DNA of 64,000 bases from an uncultured Alistipes sp. (GCA_938014215.1 CALLRW010000029.1:25355-89354); one strand, 5' to 3'; positions 8,176-17,204 are shown, counted from the stretch's first letter. Translations and numbers: made by a program. The notes: generated by a model from the sequence alone, not told the origin.

Positions 8176-8391
8176 AGCGATAAGGTTTTGACAGTTGACC
8201 GGTTCAACAAACCAACGGCCCGTCGGGAATCCGGTAGGTTCCGGATCCACCCGGCAGCCACTCCGCCCGAGTCCAGGCTCAATCCGCCTCGGCTACATCC
8301 GGACGGCCCGCGACACGACCCGCAGGTTCTCACCCTCCCGAATGATTCCACGCCCCCGCAACGAAACGGCTCATGGGGCTGCAACGGCCGG

Positions 8392-9261
8392 TTACGACCG
8401 GTGTCGGGCGCGCAGCAGCAGTTCGCCGAACGCCGCAATATCGCGGGCCGTGATCGGAGGCTGCGGATCGGAAGCCATGGCCGTTTCGAGCGTGGTCTCG
8501 CCCGAGAGGACCAGCACACCAAGTCCTCCGGCATTGATCGCCGTCTGGACATCGGTGTAGATGCGGTCGCCGCACATGGCGATCTCCTCCGGGCGGAGTC
8601 CGTAACGCTCCTCGATGACCTGCAGCATGCCCGGATTGGGTTTGCCGATCACCACGTCGGGACAACGCCCCGTGGCGTGTTCGATCGCCTTGCAGATCGA
8701 TCCGCAGTCGACCAGAATGACCGGCTGATCGGTCGGGCAGACGCGGTCGGGATTCGTGGCGATGTAGGGGATCTGCTGCGAGGCCCACCAGGCGGCCCGG
8801 CAGAGGCGGTCGTAGGTGAGCGTCGTGTCGAAGGCCACGACGAGCAGATCGGGGCGGTCGTCCGCACTGTCCGCAGTGGCGACGAAGCCGGCAGCCTCGA
8901 ATTCGGCCACCATGCTCGGCGTCCCGAGCAGGAAGAGCCGTCGGGCCGAGGGGTAGTGCTGTTTGATATAGTCGATGGTCGAGACGGCGCTCGTGGTCAT
9001 CGCCTCGCGCGGAACACGAATTCCGAGCCGTTCGAGCTTCTTCAGGTAGTCGTCCGTACTGCGCGTGGGGTTGTTCGTCAGGAACGAATAGCCGATGCCG
9101 TTCTGTTCGAGCATCGCCAGGAAGGGCTTCGTGCAGGGGAAGAGGGTCGATCCCATGTAGATCGTCCCGTCCATGTCGAGGGCCACGTGGCGGATGCGGG
9201 CACAGGCCTCCATCAGCGCCTCGTCGGACATCGGGGAATAGTAGCTGTCAAAAGATTTCAT
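8392..9261 (-). CDS. HAD-IIA family phosphatase (NagD/glycerol-phosphate phosphatase-like)
   Basis: 289 aa, typical of the NagD-type subfamily. Motif I is ALDMDGTIY (about residues 28-36), motif II is FLTNNPTRS, the motif III lysine is in VVIGKPNPGML, and motif IV is MCGDRIYTDV. The large C2 cap between motifs II and III is present. Family members hydrolyse small phosphomonoesters such as 2-phosphoglycolate, glycerol phosphate or nucleotide monophosphates. It is 27 bp from the transporter gene upstream in the glp operon, which suggests glycerol 3-phosphate or a related metabolite as substrate (inference). The protein is cytoplasmic, with no signal peptide. Confidence 0.85.
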   Translation of the reverse strand: MKSFDSYYSPMSDEALMEACARIRHVALDMDGTIYMGSTLFPCTKPFLAMLEQNGIGYSFLTNNPTRSTDDYLKKLERLGIRVPREAMTTSAVSTIDYIKQHYPSARRLFLLGTPSMVAEFEAAGFVATADSADDRPDLLVVAFDTTLTYDRLCRAAWWASQQIPYIATNPDRVCPTDQPVILVDCGSICKAIEHATGRCPDVVIGKPNPGMLQVIEERYGLRPEEIAMCGDRIYTDVQTAINAGGLGVLVLSGETTLETAMASDPQPPITARDIAAFGELLLRARHRS

Positions 9262-9288
9262 GATAGGGTCTATCGGGGAAAGGGTTCG

Positions 9289-10782
9289 TTACTCCTTGAT
9301 ATCGCTGTAGTCGATCTTCGAGGCGCGTTCGTAGCCGTCGCGCGGGGCTGCCCACATCGAGATCAAGACAAACATGCCGATGACGGCAATGACGATGATC
9401 GTCTCGAAGACGCGCGTCCAGCCGAAGGCGTCGGCCACGTATCCCACCAGCAGGCCCGAGAGGCCCGAGCCGATGTAGCCCAGAATGCCGGCAATGCCGT
9501 TTGCACGGGCCGAGGCCTCCTTGGTGGCCTGGTTGCCCAGTTCGATGCCGATGAGCGCCTGCGGACCGTAGATGAAGAATCCGGCGCCCACGAGGACGAT
9601 GGCCGTCGTGGTCAGACCGGCCGACTGGGGCAGGAAGCGGAAGATGGTCATGAAGAGGGCGGCGCCGAACATGCAGACGACACACATCCGGTGACCCTTG
9701 CCCTTGAAGAGGTGGTCGGTGGCCCAGCCGGCGAAGAGCGTGCCGACGATTCCGGCAATCTCAAAGGCGGCGACCGTCCAGCCCGCATCGCGGATCGACA
9801 GCCCGCGGCTCTCGGTCAGGAACTTCGGGCCCCAGTCCAGGACACCCATCCGCACGACATAGACGAAGAGGTTGGCGATGCAGAAGGTCCACACCCAGCG
9901 GTTCCGCCAGACCATCACCGATTCGAAACGGCGGCGGGCCTTGCGGCCCATCCCATCGGAGTAGCTGCCCAGCCCCGTATCGGGCAGATCGGGGAGCTTC
10001 ACCTCGCGCGGTTCGTCGCGCAGCCCCACGAAGACCATCACGGCACCCAGCACCGCCATGCAGGCCGGGATCCAGAAGCACCACTTCCAGGCCCCGACGT
10101 GGGCGGCATATTCGAGGGCCTGGGCGGCGGCATTGGCCACGCCGTTATCGGCCAGATTGGCCGTGATGCGGCTGACGACGGCGGCATCGGCCGTGAGGTT
10201 CGTGCCGAGCGTACCCATCAGGTAGCCGCAGACGATGACCGCCAGCGCTGCACCGATCGAGTGCGAGCAGTTCCAGATCGACATCTTCGTAGCCAGCTCC
10301 GAGGGGTGGATCCAGTGCGGGAGGATACGCGCGCAGGGGGGATAGCCCATGCCCTGGAAGTACTGGTTGAGGATAATGACGACGCCCATGACCCAGACGA
10401 GCGTCTCGACCAGCCGCGGACCGTTCTCCACACCCGTCAGCCACGAGCTGAAGTCCGTGCCGAAGCCGAAGGCGAAGTTGGCCGCGGCGCACAGCAGCAG
10501 ACCCATCGCCATGACGATGCGGCCCTTGATCCGGTCGACGACATAGCCGTTGATGAAGCGCGAGGCGCCGTAGACGAGCGAACCGGCGAAGATGATCCAG
10601 CCGAAGTTCGTATTCGAGATGCCATACTCGGCCGTCAGGCCCGGCATGGCCAGCGAGAAGTTCTTGCGTACGAAGTAGAAGAGGGCGTATCCGATCATCG
10701 TGATCAGAATGGTCCGCATCTGCCAGTTGAGGAATCGCCGGCGTTCGCCGCCCAGCGAGGCATATACATCATTCTTTTTCAT
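9289..10782 (-). CDS. MFS transporter, organophosphate:phosphate antiporter type
   Basis: 497 aa with 12 predicted membrane segments. The region GYALFYFVRKNFSLAMPGL in the first helix and QGMGYPPCARILPHW are hallmarks of the OPA family (GlpT/UhpT/UhpC). A long central loop (about residues 245-275) separates the two halves. It lies 18 bp downstream of a second, clearly GlpT-like gene. It may carry a different phosphate ester, or act as a UhpC-like sensor-transporter, although no two-component partner is present. It is an inner-membrane protein. Confidence 0.85.
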   Translation of the reverse strand: MKKNDVYASLGGERRRFLNWQMRTILITMIGYALFYFVRKNFSLAMPGLTAEYGISNTNFGWIIFAGSLVYGASRFINGYVVDRIKGRIVMAMGLLLCAAANFAFGFGTDFSSWLTGVENGPRLVETLVWVMGVVIILNQYFQGMGYPPCARILPHWIHPSELATKMSIWNCSHSIGAALAVIVCGYLMGTLGTNLTADAAVVSRITANLADNGVANAAAQALEYAAHVGAWKWCFWIPACMAVLGAVMVFVGLRDEPREVKLPDLPDTGLGSYSDGMGRKARRRFESVMVWRNRWVWTFCIANLFVYVVRMGVLDWGPKFLTESRGLSIRDAGWTVAAFEIAGIVGTLFAGWATDHLFKGKGHRMCVVCMFGAALFMTIFRFLPQSAGLTTTAIVLVGAGFFIYGPQALIGIELGNQATKEASARANGIAGILGYIGSGLSGLLVGYVADAFGWTRVFETIIVIAVIGMFVLISMWAAPRDGYERASKIDYSDIKE

Positions 10783-10800
10783 AAGACGGAGAGATTACGA

Positions 10801-12195
10801 TCAGCGCGTGCGGTTGCGTTTGGCCAGGTACTGCTCCTCCTTGTAGGTGATGCCCATGAAGACGATCGCCAGCAGGCAGGCGATGAGCAGCAGCACGAAG
10901 GTCATGTTCCATCCGTAGTGGTCCGAGACATAACCGATGAGCGTATTGGCCAGGATGGCCGTACCGAAGAAGTAGCCGAAGAATCCGGTCAGACCGGCAG
11001 CCGTTCCCGCGGCGTTCTTCGGGGCCAGGTCGAGGGCCTGCACACCGATGAGCATCACCGGTCCGTAGATGAAGAAGCCGATGCCGATGAGCGAGATGGT
11101 GACGACGGTCAGGTTGTCGATGAAGAGCCAGTAGAGACAGATGAACCCGGCAACCAGCGCCATGTAGATAATCGTGGGCAGGGCGCGGCGGCCGTTGAAC
11201 AGCCGGTCGGAGACCCATCCGCAGATCAGCGTTCCGGGAATCGCCGCAAACTCATAGGCGAAGTAGGCCCAGCCGGCCGACTTGAGGTCGATGCCGTGTT
11301 CGGTGAGGATCGTGGGGGCCCAGTCCAGACATCCGTAGCGGACCATGTAGACAAAGGCGTTGGCGATGGCGATGAACCACAGGAAGCGGTTGTTGAGCAC
11401 GTACTGCATGAAGATCTCGCGCGTCGTGAGCACCTGTTCCTGCTTTTCGCTGTAGTTTTTCGGGTAGTCGTTGCGCCACTTCTCCACCGAAGGCAGGCCG
11501 CACGACTGCGGCGTATCACGCAACAGGGCATAGGCCACCAGAGCGATCAGCATGGCCGTCACGCCCGGGAAGACAAACGTACCGATCAGGAAATAGCTCT
11601 CGGTGTGGGCGCCGTAGAACCACGCTCCGAACCACGAGGCGCCGTAGACGGCCATCGGGCCGACCAGTGCACCGCCGACGTTGTGGGCACAGTTCCAGAT
11701 CGACATCATCGTACCGCGCTCCGACTGCGAGAACCAGTGGGTCATGATACGTCCGCACGGAGGCCATCCCATTCCGTTGAACCACCCCACCAGGAAGTTG
11801 AGCACGCCCATCAGCACCAGGGCGGCCGTATGACGCTCGGGGCCGAGCATCGAGATGGGGACGATCATGAACATCATCGAGAGGGCGGCCAGGACGAGGC
11901 CCAGCGGCAGGAACTTGCGAGCGTCGCTGCGGTCGGAAACCGCACCCATCAGGAATTTCGACAGGGCGTAGGCGACGGCATTCATGGCCAGTACGGTACC
12001 CAGTTCGCCCTTTTCAAAGCCGAAGGGCTCGAGCATCGGGATCGCCATGGAGAAGTTCTTGCGGACGATATAGAAGGCCGCATAACCGATAAATGCTCCG
12101 ATAAAGACCTGGAACCGAAGCGATCGATAACGACGGTCAGCCTCGGGACCGGTTTGTTCCGGTTTGTAAACAGGGGGTGATAAAAATCTCCGCAT
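10801..12195 (-). CDS. glpT: Glycerol-3-phosphate transporter GlpT-like (MFS, OPA family)
   Basis: 464 aa with 12 membrane segments. FYIVRKNFSMAIPML in helix 1 and the NGMGWPPCGRIMTHWFSQSE segment match GlpT, including the conserved Arg of helix 1 used to bind phosphate. The protein exchanges external glycerol 3-phosphate for internal phosphate. It is transcribed after glpC with a 39-bp gap, so import and oxidation are in one operon. The presence of a second OPA transporter next to it is unusual and leaves some doubt over which of the two is the true GlpT. Confidence 0.85.
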   Translation of the reverse strand: MRRFLSPPVYKPEQTGPEADRRYRSLRFQVFIGAFIGYAAFYIVRKNFSMAIPMLEPFGFEKGELGTVLAMNAVAYALSKFLMGAVSDRSDARKFLPLGLVLAALSMMFMIVPISMLGPERHTAALVLMGVLNFLVGWFNGMGWPPCGRIMTHWFSQSERGTMMSIWNCAHNVGGALVGPMAVYGASWFGAWFYGAHTESYFLIGTFVFPGVTAMLIALVAYALLRDTPQSCGLPSVEKWRNDYPKNYSEKQEQVLTTREIFMQYVLNNRFLWFIAIANAFVYMVRYGCLDWAPTILTEHGIDLKSAGWAYFAYEFAAIPGTLICGWVSDRLFNGRRALPTIIYMALVAGFICLYWLFIDNLTVVTISLIGIGFFIYGPVMLIGVQALDLAPKNAAGTAAGLTGFFGYFFGTAILANTLIGYVSDHYGWNMTFVLLLIACLLAIVFMGITYKEEQYLAKRNRTR

Positions 12196-12234
12196 GACAG
12201 TCGGTAGTTTTAGGTGTTAGGGTTGTTAAGGTTA

Positions 12235-13491
12235 TTAATGTGTTTGATTGTTCAGTTGTGAAGTCTGTTCGAGGTCGAGGGCCCGGGCCAGGATGCTGAT
12301 CGGGTGCAGGACCTTGCGCGAGGTGGACATCTCGATCTGCCATTTGCAGGTTTCGCAGTCCGTGGCGACATACTCCACCCCGGCCCGTTCGATCGCCTCG
12401 AAGAGCGAGGCGCCGATCCCCTGCGAGGTTTCGTAGTTCTCCTTCTTGAACCCGTAGGTGCCGGCGATGCCGCAGCACTGCGACGGCAGCACGGTCAACT
12501 GCAGGGTCGGAATCATCCGCAGCAGCGAAATCGAGTAGAAGCCCCAGCCGAGCCGCTCCATGTGGCAGGGCGTGTGGTAGGCGATGCGGAACGACACGTC
12601 GTCGCGGAAACGGAGCTGCACCCGTCCCGAATCGACCAGTTTGAAGATGAAGCGCGTCACCAGGTCGATCTGATCGCGCACGTCGCCATTCGCCACCCCC
12701 AGCACGTGGGGATATTCATCGCGCATGGTGAAGGTGCAGGTCGACGAGGCGGCGATCACGGGACGTCCGGCCTCTTTCACCGAGCGGCGAATCGCCTCGA
12801 TATTGCTCCGGGCCTGACGCCGGGCCTGATCGCTCAGACCGTTGGCAATGAGAGCCACGCCGCAGCACTTCTCGTTCTCGAGCAGGTGGACGCCGTAGCC
12901 GAGTGCGTTCATCACCCGCACGACATCCTTGCCCAGATCGGGGTAGTTGTAGTTGATGTAACATCCGTGGAAGAAGCTCACATGGTTGGCGAACTGCTCC
13001 TGACGGGCCTCCGCGTGGCGACGGAACCACTGCTCGAAGGTCTGGCCGGCATAGCTGGGGAAGGTCCGGCGATGGTCGATCTTCAGCACGCCGTCCATCA
13101 CCGCCTTCACGGGCGACAGACCGAGCACCCCGTTGACGATCGGGGCAAAGGTCGTGGCCATGCGGCCGACGAAGTCCGTATTAGCCAGCATCCGGTCACG
13201 GAGTTTGGGGCGGGATTTGCCGTAGCGGATCCGGGCCAGCTGGATGATATCGCCGATCCGCACGTTCGAGGGGCACGCCACCTCGCAGCGTTTGCAGTTC
13301 AGACAGTATTTCAGAGCCTCGTCGTAGAGGCTGCCCGCCTTCAGGCGCAGGCGTTCACCGTCCGGACCGGCCTGTTTGGGACCCGGATAGGCAAGATTGA
13401 CCGGCACGACCGGACAATAGGCCGTACATACGGTGCATTTGATGCACTGTTCGAAATTGTTTTCGCTGATATTCTGTTCCTGCAGCTCCAT
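12235..13491 (-). CDS. glpC: Anaerobic glycerol-3-phosphate dehydrogenase subunit C
   Basis: 418 aa. Two ferredoxin motifs lie near the N-terminus: CIKCTVCTAYCP (about residues 17-28) and CLNCKRCEVACP (about 63-74). Two CCG domains follow: CCGVALIANG with CYINYNYPD upstream, and HTPCHMERLGWG with CCGIAGTYGF. GlpC carries electrons from the GlpAB dimer to the menaquinone pool and anchors the complex to the membrane. The start is 9 bp after the glpB stop. Length and motifs agree with the E. coli subunit (about 400 aa). Confidence 0.93.
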   Translation of the reverse strand: MELQEQNISENNFEQCIKCTVCTAYCPVVPVNLAYPGPKQAGPDGERLRLKAGSLYDEALKYCLNCKRCEVACPSNVRIGDIIQLARIRYGKSRPKLRDRMLANTDFVGRMATTFAPIVNGVLGLSPVKAVMDGVLKIDHRRTFPSYAGQTFEQWFRRHAEARQEQFANHVSFFHGCYINYNYPDLGKDVVRVMNALGYGVHLLENEKCCGVALIANGLSDQARRQARSNIEAIRRSVKEAGRPVIAASSTCTFTMRDEYPHVLGVANGDVRDQIDLVTRFIFKLVDSGRVQLRFRDDVSFRIAYHTPCHMERLGWGFYSISLLRMIPTLQLTVLPSQCCGIAGTYGFKKENYETSQGIGASLFEAIERAGVEYVATDCETCKWQIEMSTSRKVLHPISILARALDLEQTSQLNNQTH

Positions 13492-13499
13492 AATTCACG

Positions 13500-14735
13500 C
13501 TATTTCATTTGATCGGCGGCATAGAGGGCCGTCAGGATGGCGACACCGGCTCCGCAGCCTTCGCGGATCGGGTCGAACCCGCCCAGGACGGACCCCGTAA
13601 CATAAAGGTTCTCAAAAGCACGGCCCTGCTTGCAGGCATGCAGTCCGCCATCGGCAACAACTCCGTAGGAGAGGTAGTTCTGACGGTGGAAGAAGCGCGG
13701 ATCGTACCAGTCACCGCGGGAGGCTCCGCTGCGTACGTCGAGGTCGAAGAGCGGCTCCCGGATCCGCGACATGTCGGCAACGAGTCCCCGGCTGAAGAAG
13801 CTGCCGCTTGCCAGAACGAAATGTTCGGCCTGCAGGGTCACCTCCGCGTGGTTGACCGTACGGACCCACTCCACACGCTGCCCCTTGATGCCGGCACCGA
13901 CAACGGTATCGCCGGCCATAAAGGTTCCGCCCAGCTCCTCGAAGGTGCGTTTCAGCTGCTGCTGCGTGCGGATTCCGGGGACCGAGGGCGGCATCGTGGG
14001 AACAGCCTCGACCGCCGGCAGCAGCTGGCGGAGCCGCTCCACCGGACGCACCGAATCCAGGCCCAGAACCGCCGGGACAAGAAGGGCATCCACACCGGCT
14101 GAGTGCGACCGGAGCTGTTCGACAAAACGCTCGAACACATCGGGCCGGTCGAGGACACGGGCGATGTTGACGGCGCGCATCTCCGTCGGATTGTGCCGCA
14201 GGCGGTCAACCTGCGGAAGGGAGAGACTCTCGAGCAGGCACTCGGCCCCGTTCGATTCGAGGGCCTCGGCTATGAAACTCGTATTGAAGTCGAGGAAACC
14301 CTCGAAATTCAGGATCCGGACCCGTTTCCCGTCAAACCGTTTTGCGGAGTCGCTCGTCCGGAAATCGGCCAGCGTCAGCCACGTCGGCTTCATGGTTCCC
14401 ATCGGGGTGAGGTGGAAGAGGTTCCGCCGCGAATCCCCCTGAACGGGAACTCCGCACGCGGAGAGGAACTCTCCGGCACCGTGTGCATAGCGGGCGAAAT
14501 CGTCGCCCAGCAGCCGATAGGGATGTTCGTCGGGCAGCATTCCGACCGATTGTTCGGGATCCGAGACGGGGGTGCCGTCAGGCAGCCGGTTCAACAGGTC
14601 GAACGACCCCGACGAAAAGTACAGCGCACTCTGCCCCGTGGAGACAATCGCGCATCGTGCGCCCCTCCGCTGCAGGCTGATTCCGCAAATCAGACCGCTC
14701 AGGCCGCCACCTATAATAATACAGTCGAATTTCAT
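13500..14735 (-). CDS. glpB: Anaerobic glycerol-3-phosphate dehydrogenase subunit B
   Basis: 411 aa from MKFDCIIIGGGLSGLICG. The N-terminal GGGLSGL dinucleotide-binding motif binds FAD or FMN. The start at 14735 gives an ATGA overlap with the glpA stop (14732-14734), which is why I reject the upstream Met at 14786. The C-terminal GCGAGVAILTALYAADQM resembles the usual end of GlpB. It acts with GlpA and GlpC in anaerobic oxidation of glycerol 3-phosphate to dihydroxyacetone phosphate. Confidence 0.92.
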   Translation of the reverse strand: MKFDCIIIGGGLSGLICGISLQRRGARCAIVSTGQSALYFSSGSFDLLNRLPDGTPVSDPEQSVGMLPDEHPYRLLGDDFARYAHGAGEFLSACGVPVQGDSRRNLFHLTPMGTMKPTWLTLADFRTSDSAKRFDGKRVRILNFEGFLDFNTSFIAEALESNGAECLLESLSLPQVDRLRHNPTEMRAVNIARVLDRPDVFERFVEQLRSHSAGVDALLVPAVLGLDSVRPVERLRQLLPAVEAVPTMPPSVPGIRTQQQLKRTFEELGGTFMAGDTVVGAGIKGQRVEWVRTVNHAEVTLQAEHFVLASGSFFSRGLVADMSRIREPLFDLDVRSGASRGDWYDPRFFHRQNYLSYGVVADGGLHACKQGRAFENLYVTGSVLGGFDPIREGCGAGVAILTALYAADQMK

Positions 14736-16333
14736 AAGGCTTTCTCTTCCGTTATATGCATGTCGCAGACTCCCGCATAGATCCACTGCGTAAATTCGTT
14801 CTCACGGAGCGTTTCGCCCCAGGCCACCGGACAGATTCCCTTCCAGCGTTCATCGAGGAACCGGGCCAGATCGCGTTTGGCCGTCCGGGCGCAATGGTGT
14901 GCCCGGGCCAGCTGCCCAGCCGCCCGACAGGCGCAAAGCTCTCCCTGGCAGGTGCCCATGCCGACGCGCGTACGGCGCCGCAGGTCGACCAGATCGGTTA
15001 CATGGAGCTCGTTGAGCGCGTAATCGACCTCACCCACCGAGACATCCTCACATTCGCAGACAAGGCTCCGGTCTCTGTCGTTGGCGGAGGCGATATGCGC
15101 AGCCAGCTCGCCATGACGCCGCACGGCCGATTTCGGCATGTCCGAGGGTTCGGACCCGGTATCGCGCGAACCCGGAAGCGGCAGATCGCGCGTCTGGCAG
15201 GCCTTGTCGATGCCGAGTTTGCGGCAGACGAGGTCCGTGGTCCATTCGGCCATCAACCGATAGGTCATCAGCTTTCCGCCCGTGATGGAGATCAGCCCCG
15301 GCACGCCGTCGCGCGTCTCGTGGTCTAACAGAACGATACCGCGGCTGATATTCCGTCCCGAAGGGTCGTCGTCCGACGCAACAAGCGGACGGACTCCGGC
15401 ATAGGCCCTCAGGATACGGGTCGTCGCCAACGCAGGGGCGAGTTTGCAACCCTCCTGCAGCAGCAGATCCACCTCGTCGGGCGTCACCCGCATATCATCC
15501 ACCTGGTCGAAGTCCACGCGGCTCGAGGTGGTGCCGATCAGCGAAATCGTGTCGCCCGGGACCAGAATATCCGCATTGGCCGGCTTGCGGCAACGGTTCA
15601 ACACGATGTTGTTCACCCGGTGGCCGAAAATCAGCAGCGAACCCTTGGCCGGGAACATATTGATCGTCACGTCGGCCATCCGGGCGATTCCATGCCCCCA
15701 GATACCGCCGGCATTGACCGTAAGCGGAGCGTAGTATTCATGCTGTTCGCCGCTCTTGCGGTCGAGGACTCGCACTCCGACCACACGCCCCTGCTCCCGG
15801 ATTAGGGAGAGGACCTCATGATAGGTCAGAATCCGGGCGCCGTGCGCCTTGGCGTCGATGGCATTGGCCAGCGTCAGCCGGAAGGGGTCGACGGCTCCGT
15901 CGGGCACCTTGACGGCCCCGATGATCTCCGGATTGACCGACGGCTCCATGCGGCGGGCCAGCTGCGGATCGATGATTTCGGCCTGAATCCCCGCCTCGCG
16001 GCAGGCATTCACGAAGGTTGCCTGATAGGCCAGATCATCCTCCGGAAGCGTAATGAACAATCCCTCTGTCGGTTCCACACAATGACGGGCGATCTTACGC
16101 AGGATCATGTTCTCCCGGATACACTCCGCCGCAGACTCCTTGTCCGTGACGGCGTAACGGGCCCCGCTGTGCAGCAGACCATGATTACGGCCGGTGGCAC
16201 CCGAAGCATAGTCGAACCGCTCGACCAACAGCACCCGCAGTCCGCGCAGCGCACAGTCGCGAGCCGTGCCGACCCCCGTAGCTCCGCCTCCTATGATAAT
16301 CACATCATACTCACGTTGCTCTTTTGTTTTCAT
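14732..16333 (-). CDS. glpA: Anaerobic glycerol-3-phosphate dehydrogenase subunit A
   Basis: 533 aa. The Rossmann motif IIIGGGATGVGTARDCALRG is at residues about 13-32, followed by the GlpA/GlpD-specific ASGATGRNHGLLHSGARYAV and a DAO-type FAD domain. The C-terminus has a BFD-like [2Fe-2S] domain with CECEDVS and GMGTCQGELCACR, which is found in GlpA but not in the aerobic GlpD. It is the catalytic subunit converting glycerol 3-phosphate to dihydroxyacetone phosphate. It is the first gene of the leftward operon, and glycerolipid breakdown products in the gut are the probable source of substrate. Confidence 0.94.
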   Translation of the reverse strand: MKTKEQREYDVIIIGGGATGVGTARDCALRGLRVLLVERFDYASGATGRNHGLLHSGARYAVTDKESAAECIRENMILRKIARHCVEPTEGLFITLPEDDLAYQATFVNACREAGIQAEIIDPQLARRMEPSVNPEIIGAVKVPDGAVDPFRLTLANAIDAKAHGARILTYHEVLSLIREQGRVVGVRVLDRKSGEQHEYYAPLTVNAGGIWGHGIARMADVTINMFPAKGSLLIFGHRVNNIVLNRCRKPANADILVPGDTISLIGTTSSRVDFDQVDDMRVTPDEVDLLLQEGCKLAPALATTRILRAYAGVRPLVASDDDPSGRNISRGIVLLDHETRDGVPGLISITGGKLMTYRLMAEWTTDLVCRKLGIDKACQTRDLPLPGSRDTGSEPSDMPKSAVRRHGELAAHIASANDRDRSLVCECEDVSVGEVDYALNELHVTDLVDLRRRTRVGMGTCQGELCACRAAGQLARAHHCARTAKRDLARFLDERWKGICPVAWGETLRENEFTQWIYAGVCDMHITEEKAL

Positions 16334-16482
16334 TACGCTTTGCTTGTTATTTGTTTCGAATTCACAACATCCGACAAACAGGATCCGACAGAAGGGAGAG
16401 CGTCATTAGAAAAATCAGAAAAATGCTCTTCAAAAACAACGGATCACCTGAAACTCTGACGTCTTATTTTAAATATTTGTTA

Positions 16483-16490
16483 CAAATATA
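16483..16490 (-). promoter_or_regulatory. Possible -7 box upstream of glpA
   Basis: TATATTTG on the reverse strand fits TAnnTTTG and lies about 150 bp before the glpA start. A second candidate, TATTTTTG, is at 16537-16544. No convincing TTTG -33 element is found at the expected spacing for either, so the choice is uncertain. Confidence 0.35.
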
Positions 16491-16844
16491 TCAATTTTTC
16501 GCCAGATAGCGTCCCTGTTCAGACATTTTTATTGGACAAAAATATCTTTTTTCGAACAAACGGTATTGTTTCGATTTAAAATACGCTGATTTCAGCAAAG
16601 AGAAATCGAAAACAAAACGAAACAGTCTTGCGAAACAGGAATGCAAGATCAGGAAATCGCCCATTCATCCGCCAGGGCCGACAATTCAGTATCTCCACAG
16701 GACAGCAGCCTCTCCGGTCGGCACAACCGGAAGCATACCAAAAGAAACCTACCATCGACGAGATCAGACAATCCAAAACCGGCATAAGACCTCAACGGCG
16801 ATGGTCGCCAGGCGACAGGGATGAGAGTTTGCCAAATAGAGTCA

Positions 16845-16887
16845 AATCGTGACCTGTTTTTCGGTCCGCGCAAAATAGGTCACGATT
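16845..16887. repeat. Long intergenic hairpin (16-bp stem, 11-nt loop)
   Basis: The arms are AATCGTGACCTGTTTT and AAAATAGGTCACGATT, complementary over all 16 positions if one G-T pair is allowed. Eleven are in an uninterrupted outer stem, and the loop TCGGTCCGCGC is GC-rich. There is no adjacent T-run. It could be a dispersed palindromic element, a regulator-binding dyad or the end of a degraded mobile element. Confidence 0.7.
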
Positions 16888-16966
16888 AAGGCATGAAATA
16901 CTTGCTGCCTTTTGCGTCAACAGGAGCGGGGGAATATTTCGAACCTCTTTACTTCAGCCCTCTGGC

Positions 16967-17011
16967 GCGGAAAACGAGACTCGCACGCGCACTGCACACG
17001 AGTGATTCCGC
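16967..17011 (-). pseudogene. Shrunken tRNA-Gly relic
   Basis: Read on the reverse strand, this 45-nt stretch begins GCGGAAT and ends TTTTCCGC, the same acceptor-stem halves as the intact tRNA-Gly 120 bp away. It retains a T-arm-like GCGAGTCTCG, while the D-arm and anticodon arm are gone. The 3' half, including flanking bases, matches the intact gene at about 28 of 32 positions (16961-16992 against 17127-17158). It is probably a decayed duplicate or an old integration remnant. Confidence 0.55.
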
Positions 17012-17091
17012 GAATTTTGGCAGACACCCCCGACCCCTGAAAGGGGTGTTTTGAGGTCGCATGTGCCGAGTTCCTCTTGCACCGACATACA

Positions 17092-17127
17092 AAAAGAGGG
17101 AAGAACCTTTCGGTGCCTTCCCTCTTT
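17092..17127 (-). terminator. Terminator of tRNA-Gly
   Basis: On the reverse strand AAAGAGGGAAG pairs with CTTCCCTCTTT around a 13-nt loop and is followed by further T residues. It starts 2 nt after the tRNA 3' end. Confidence 0.8.
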
Positions 17128-17128
17128 C

Positions 17129-17204
17129 TGGAGCGGAAAACGGGACTCGGACCCGCGACCTCAACCTTGGCAAGGTTGCGCTCTACCAACTGAGCTATTT
17201 CCGC
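17129..17204 (-). tRNA. tRNA-Gly (anticodon GCC)
   Basis: 76 nt on the reverse strand including an encoded CCA (17129-17131). The acceptor stem GCGGAAA pairs with TTTTCCGC. The D-arm reads GCTCAGTTGGTAGAGC. The anticodon loop is CTTGCCAAG with anticodon GCC in a CAACC/GGTTG stem, and the T-arm is GCGGGTCCGAGTCCCGT with the usual TCCGAGT loop. All four arms are intact. It is single, with no other tRNA near it. Confidence 0.97.

Larger units (their letters stand above)
16334..17128. other. Gene-free region upstream of glpA
   Basis: About 800 bp without a credible gene. It contains the glp promoter candidates, a 16-bp-stem hairpin at 16845-16887, a 45-nt tRNA-Gly relic at 16967-17011, a GC hairpin (ACCCCTGAAAGGGGT, about 17034-17048) and the tRNA terminator at 17092-17127. 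Short frames here show no recognisable protein features. Confidence 0.7.

Noticed and set aside
7222..12180. A 1652-codon open frame on the forward strand
   Set aside because: It runs opposite to the HAD and two transporter genes, whose families are clear. Its composition (Arg, Gly, Asp, His-rich) is that of an antisense reading of GC-rich, codon-biased genes.
16483..16490. Firm promoter assignment for glpA
   Set aside because: Two -7-like boxes are present and neither has a properly spaced -33 element, so it is listed only as a possible site.
17034..17048. ACCCCTGAAAGGGGT as a terminator
   Set aside because: Short stem and only a GTTTTG stretch after it; no gene ends at it on the forward strand.
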